A stretch of DNA of 64,000 bases from Terriglobia bacterium (GTDB lineage Bacteria; Acidobacteriota; Terriglobia; Terriglobales; Acidobacteriaceae). The stretch lies in contig JAIQFH010000023.1 in NCBI GenBank assembly GCA_020073385.1, forward strand, positions 1 to 64,000, in the 5' to 3' direction. Positions within the stretch are counted from its first letter, which is position 1. Each line of letters starts with the position of its first letter. Below are positions 62,068 to 64,000 of this stretch, in pieces. Position numbers and translations under genes: made by a program. The notes beneath the pieces are model-generated. The model had not been told where the DNA came from and did no database searches. It saw only the letters and a list, made by a program, of their open reading frames with translations.

Positions 62068-64000
62068 TCAATAGTAGAGTTTCAACGCCAACTGTATGTT
62101 CCTCGGGGGTTGGGCACCTGTAATCTGGCCCATAGTTGAGCCTAAGCCCATATTTGGTGCGTTGTATTGGACGTGGTTGAAGGCGTTGACGAAGTCAGTT
62201 CGGAACTGCAATCGGAATCGCTCCGTAATGGGAAAGTCCTTATGCAGACTCAGGTCAACATCACTGTAATGAGGTGAACGCAGGTCTCCGAGTTGCGCCG
62301 GACAATTGCCAAAGGTTCCAACTGTCGGATCGTTGAACTGTCCGGTGTTGGTGAACCACTGACGGCCAACTCCCGGCAGGAATGTATTCGTAATGGAGGG
62401 AACGCCGCTGCAGTCTGCACGCGCGCCACGGCCGAAGGTACCAGATTCATCCTGGGCCCCATACACCGGCATTGGCCAGCCCGTGCGGAACGAGACGATG
62501 GGGCTCACCGCCCACCCTCCAATCACTCCATTGACAACCGCATTGGCATTTTTGCCAAACATCTTGCCGCGGCCAAAGGGTAGATCGTAAATCGCGTAGG
62601 CTGAAATCACGTGAGTGGCGTCGTAGTAGCACGGAGCGTACTCCGCTTTCTGGTCGTAGACGTTCTGCCAGTATGCTGAGGCGCTCAGAGCGTTGTTCCA
62701 CGCGCCATAGTAACCGGTGCTATCGGACATGCACCGGGAGAGCGTATACGAGACTTGATACTGCAAACCATGGCTCATCTGCTTCTGCAGCACGGCCTGC
62801 AATGAGTTGTACCTCATCGTGCCATTGGACTTGGTGCCCGAAACCGTAGCGCCCGGGCCGCCGTTGCCCAATACATTGTAGAGCGTTGAATTGGCTGCGA
62901 AGTACGGGCTGTCTGCCGTGCACGGCGGAGTAGTGCAAGACGAGTTCGGAAGCAGCACTCTCTGGGCATAGTCGAATGGCACCATCAAGTGCGTTCCTCG
63001 CTGTCCTACGTATCCAACCTGAAGTGTGGTGTTGTTGTTAAATTGGTGCTGGACGGTGACGTTCCACTGGTCCGCGATCGCGGGCTGAACCTTCGGATCC
63101 CAGACTCGCAGAAAAGCCCCTGAGTAGCAGTCATATGTCGGCGCGTCGCACGATGCTGACGATGCTGTCCCCACAATTCCATCCGTCGTATTCGTCGCAG
63201 GAAGTGACACGTTGTTGTAAATCTGGTTGATTTCCGGCGTGGTAAATGGGGGATTTAGGGTAAGGCGCAGGTTTGTCCCTGTCCCTTCCATATAGGAGGA
63301 GACAGTGAAGGCTCCTCGGATCACGGTGTGGTCACCGAGCACCGCAGGGGTCCATGCAAACCCTATGCGCGGCTGGAAGTCTCTTCCGCCGTAGAAACCC
63401 TGGTAGAGAGCCCGGCTCGCGCCGTTCTTACCGGCAAGGTCGACATTGCCGGTCGCAGAATTGTAATTGGCCTGTTGATTGTTGGCTTCCACCCAGGGCG
63501 TATGCGCGTCGTAACGCAGCCCGAGGTTCAGCGTTAAGCGATCGGTGAATCTCCACGTGTCTTGAACGTAGAGTCCGATCACGTTGCTGGACTGCTGCCA
63601 GGTCTTCCCAGTGCTGACTCCACGCCCGTACTGATAATCGAGACCTAAAACGAAGTCTGCACCGCCATCGCCCGTTCCCGAAACAGGACTGGTAGCGGAT
63701 GCGTTGGTGAACCTGCCGTCGAAGTCCATCAGACCCAACTCGCCATTGTTTCCGGCATAAAACGTCTTGATGATCTGACGCCAGTATTGACCACCGAACT
63801 TGAAGTTGTGCCGACCATGGCTCCAACTCACGGCATCCTCGACTTGCCACACATGATCGTCGAAGCTCTGCGTGCTCTCCTGGGTACCGATGTTGTTGAC
63901 AGCGGAATTGGAGAAGTTGAGAGCGAGCATGCCATCAAGACTTCCCGGGTTGCCATTCCCGATGCCCAGCGTGTTACCGAACTGCCCCACCCCTGACGCC
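62068..64000 (-). CDS. Oar-like TonB-dependent receptor, C-terminal part (runs off window)
   Basis: The last 643 codons of an outer-membrane beta-barrel protein are visible; the frame stays open to the window edge, with a false internal start at 63990. Typical strands of Oar-like acidobacterial receptors are seen (TWRFTDRLTLNLGLRYDAHT, RDFQPRIGFAWTP, FRLQFRTDFVNAFNHVQYNA, ending QLALKLYY with the terminal aromatic). These proteins carry an N-terminal carboxypeptidase-regulatory domain and plug, here outside the window. They import large or hydrophobic compounds with TonB energy. The ligand is unknown. Confidence 0.9.
   Translation of the reverse strand, partial: ASGVGQFGNTLGIGNGNPGSLDGMLALNFSNSAVNNIGTQESTQSFDDHVWQVEDAVSWSHGRHNFKFGGQYWRQIIKTFYAGNNGELGLMDFDGRFTNASATSPVSGTGDGGADFVLGLDYQYGRGVSTGKTWQQSSNVIGLYVQDTWRFTDRLTLNLGLRYDAHTPWVEANNQQANYNSATGNVDLAGKNGASRALYQGFYGGRDFQPRIGFAWTPAVLGDHTVIRGAFTVSSYMEGTGTNLRLTLNPPFTTPEINQIYNNVSLPATNTTDGIVGTASSASCDAPTYDCYSGAFLRVWDPKVQPAIADQWNVTVQHQFNNNTTLQVGYVGQRGTHLMVPFDYAQRVLLPNSSCTTPPCTADSPYFAANSTLYNVLGNGGPGATVSGTKSNGTMRYNSLQAVLQKQMSHGLQYQVSYTLSRCMSDSTGYYGAWNNALSASAYWQNVYDQKAEYAPCYYDATHVISAYAIYDLPFGRGKMFGKNANAVVNGVIGGWAVSPIVSFRTGWPMPVYGAQDESGTFGRGARADCSGVPSITNTFLPGVGRQWFTNTGQFNDPTVGTFGNCPAQLGDLRSPHYSDVDLSLHKDFPITERFRLQFRTDFVNAFNHVQYNAPNMGLGSTMGQITGAQPPRNIQLALKLYY

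Noticed and set aside
1..64000. CRISPR array
   Set aside because: No regularly spaced repeats of 25-40 bases with unique spacers were seen; the tandem words found are short and palindromic.
1..64000. tRNA or rRNA genes
   Set aside because: No GTTCRA-type T-arm with a matching acceptor stem and no rRNA text was recognised in any spacer.

Overview
The window reads as chromosomal DNA of an acidobacterium (Acidobacteriota, probably a Koribacter-like member of Terriglobia). The signs are a moderately high GC content, CRTAC1/ASPIC-UnbV proteins, an Oar-like TonB-dependent receptor, a winged-helix regulator fused to TolB-like beta-propeller repeats, an Hfq with a long N-terminal extension, an LptC-LptA fusion and many short palindromic repeats between genes. 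This assignment is inference from gene content; no rRNA or tRNA was seen.

Layout. 1-3.0 kb: edge of an ISNCY-type insertion sequence, a secreted M28 peptidase, and a DUF4199 membrane protein paired with a membrane-anchored LuxR-type regulator. 3.5-12.1 kb: an orphan GvpL/GvpF protein, a fused AroD-AroE enzyme, a secreted unknown protein, a VapBC toxin-antitoxin pair, an AMMECR1 protein overlapping pgsA, a ComEA-like HhH protein, glutamate dehydrogenase and a TPR protein. 12.3-24.2 kb: a two-subunit molybdenum oxidoreductase (IorAB-like), a GH5 glycosidase, an ABC transporter pair, a Rieske oxygenase divergent from an MFS transporter, Hfq, and a GH127-type arabinofuranosidase. 24.3-27.2 kb: dcd, an HU-like protein, an M50 protease and a YdeI-family protein.

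27.2-47.1 kb is a housekeeping block, almost all on the minus strand. In transcription order it holds lptC/A fusion, lptB, rpoN, hpf, then (after an interruption by a frameshifted gene, an alpha/beta hydrolase, a creatininase-family protein and the iron exporter mbfA) rapZ, a Coa1-like protein, msbA, yicC, gmk, rpoZ, coaBC, a family-4 uracil-DNA glycosylase and priA. It combines lipopolysaccharide export, sigma-54, ribosome hibernation, nucleotide and CoA synthesis, and replication restart. A near-consensus sigma-54 promoter lies directly before lptB.

47.1-55.5 kb is the most unusual accessory region. A minus-strand set (cyclase-family hydrolase plus a split two-subunit TPP decarboxylase resembling sulfopyruvate decarboxylase ComD/ComE) diverges from a plus-strand set (two different class-V PLP enzymes, an amino-acid permease and a BBE-type flavin oxidase). 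Together they look like uptake and breakdown, or modification, of an amino-acid-derived compound through a 2-oxoacid. I do not recognise a described pathway with this exact composition. 55.5-64 kb: the wHTH-propeller regulator, a Sel1-repeat protein, an intact CRTAC1 gene beside the 3' remnant of a second one, a TPR protein, and the C-terminal part of a TonB-dependent receptor running off the window.

Intergenic spacers carry several families of inverted repeats, described separately. All functions are from sequence reading only; no database search was run.
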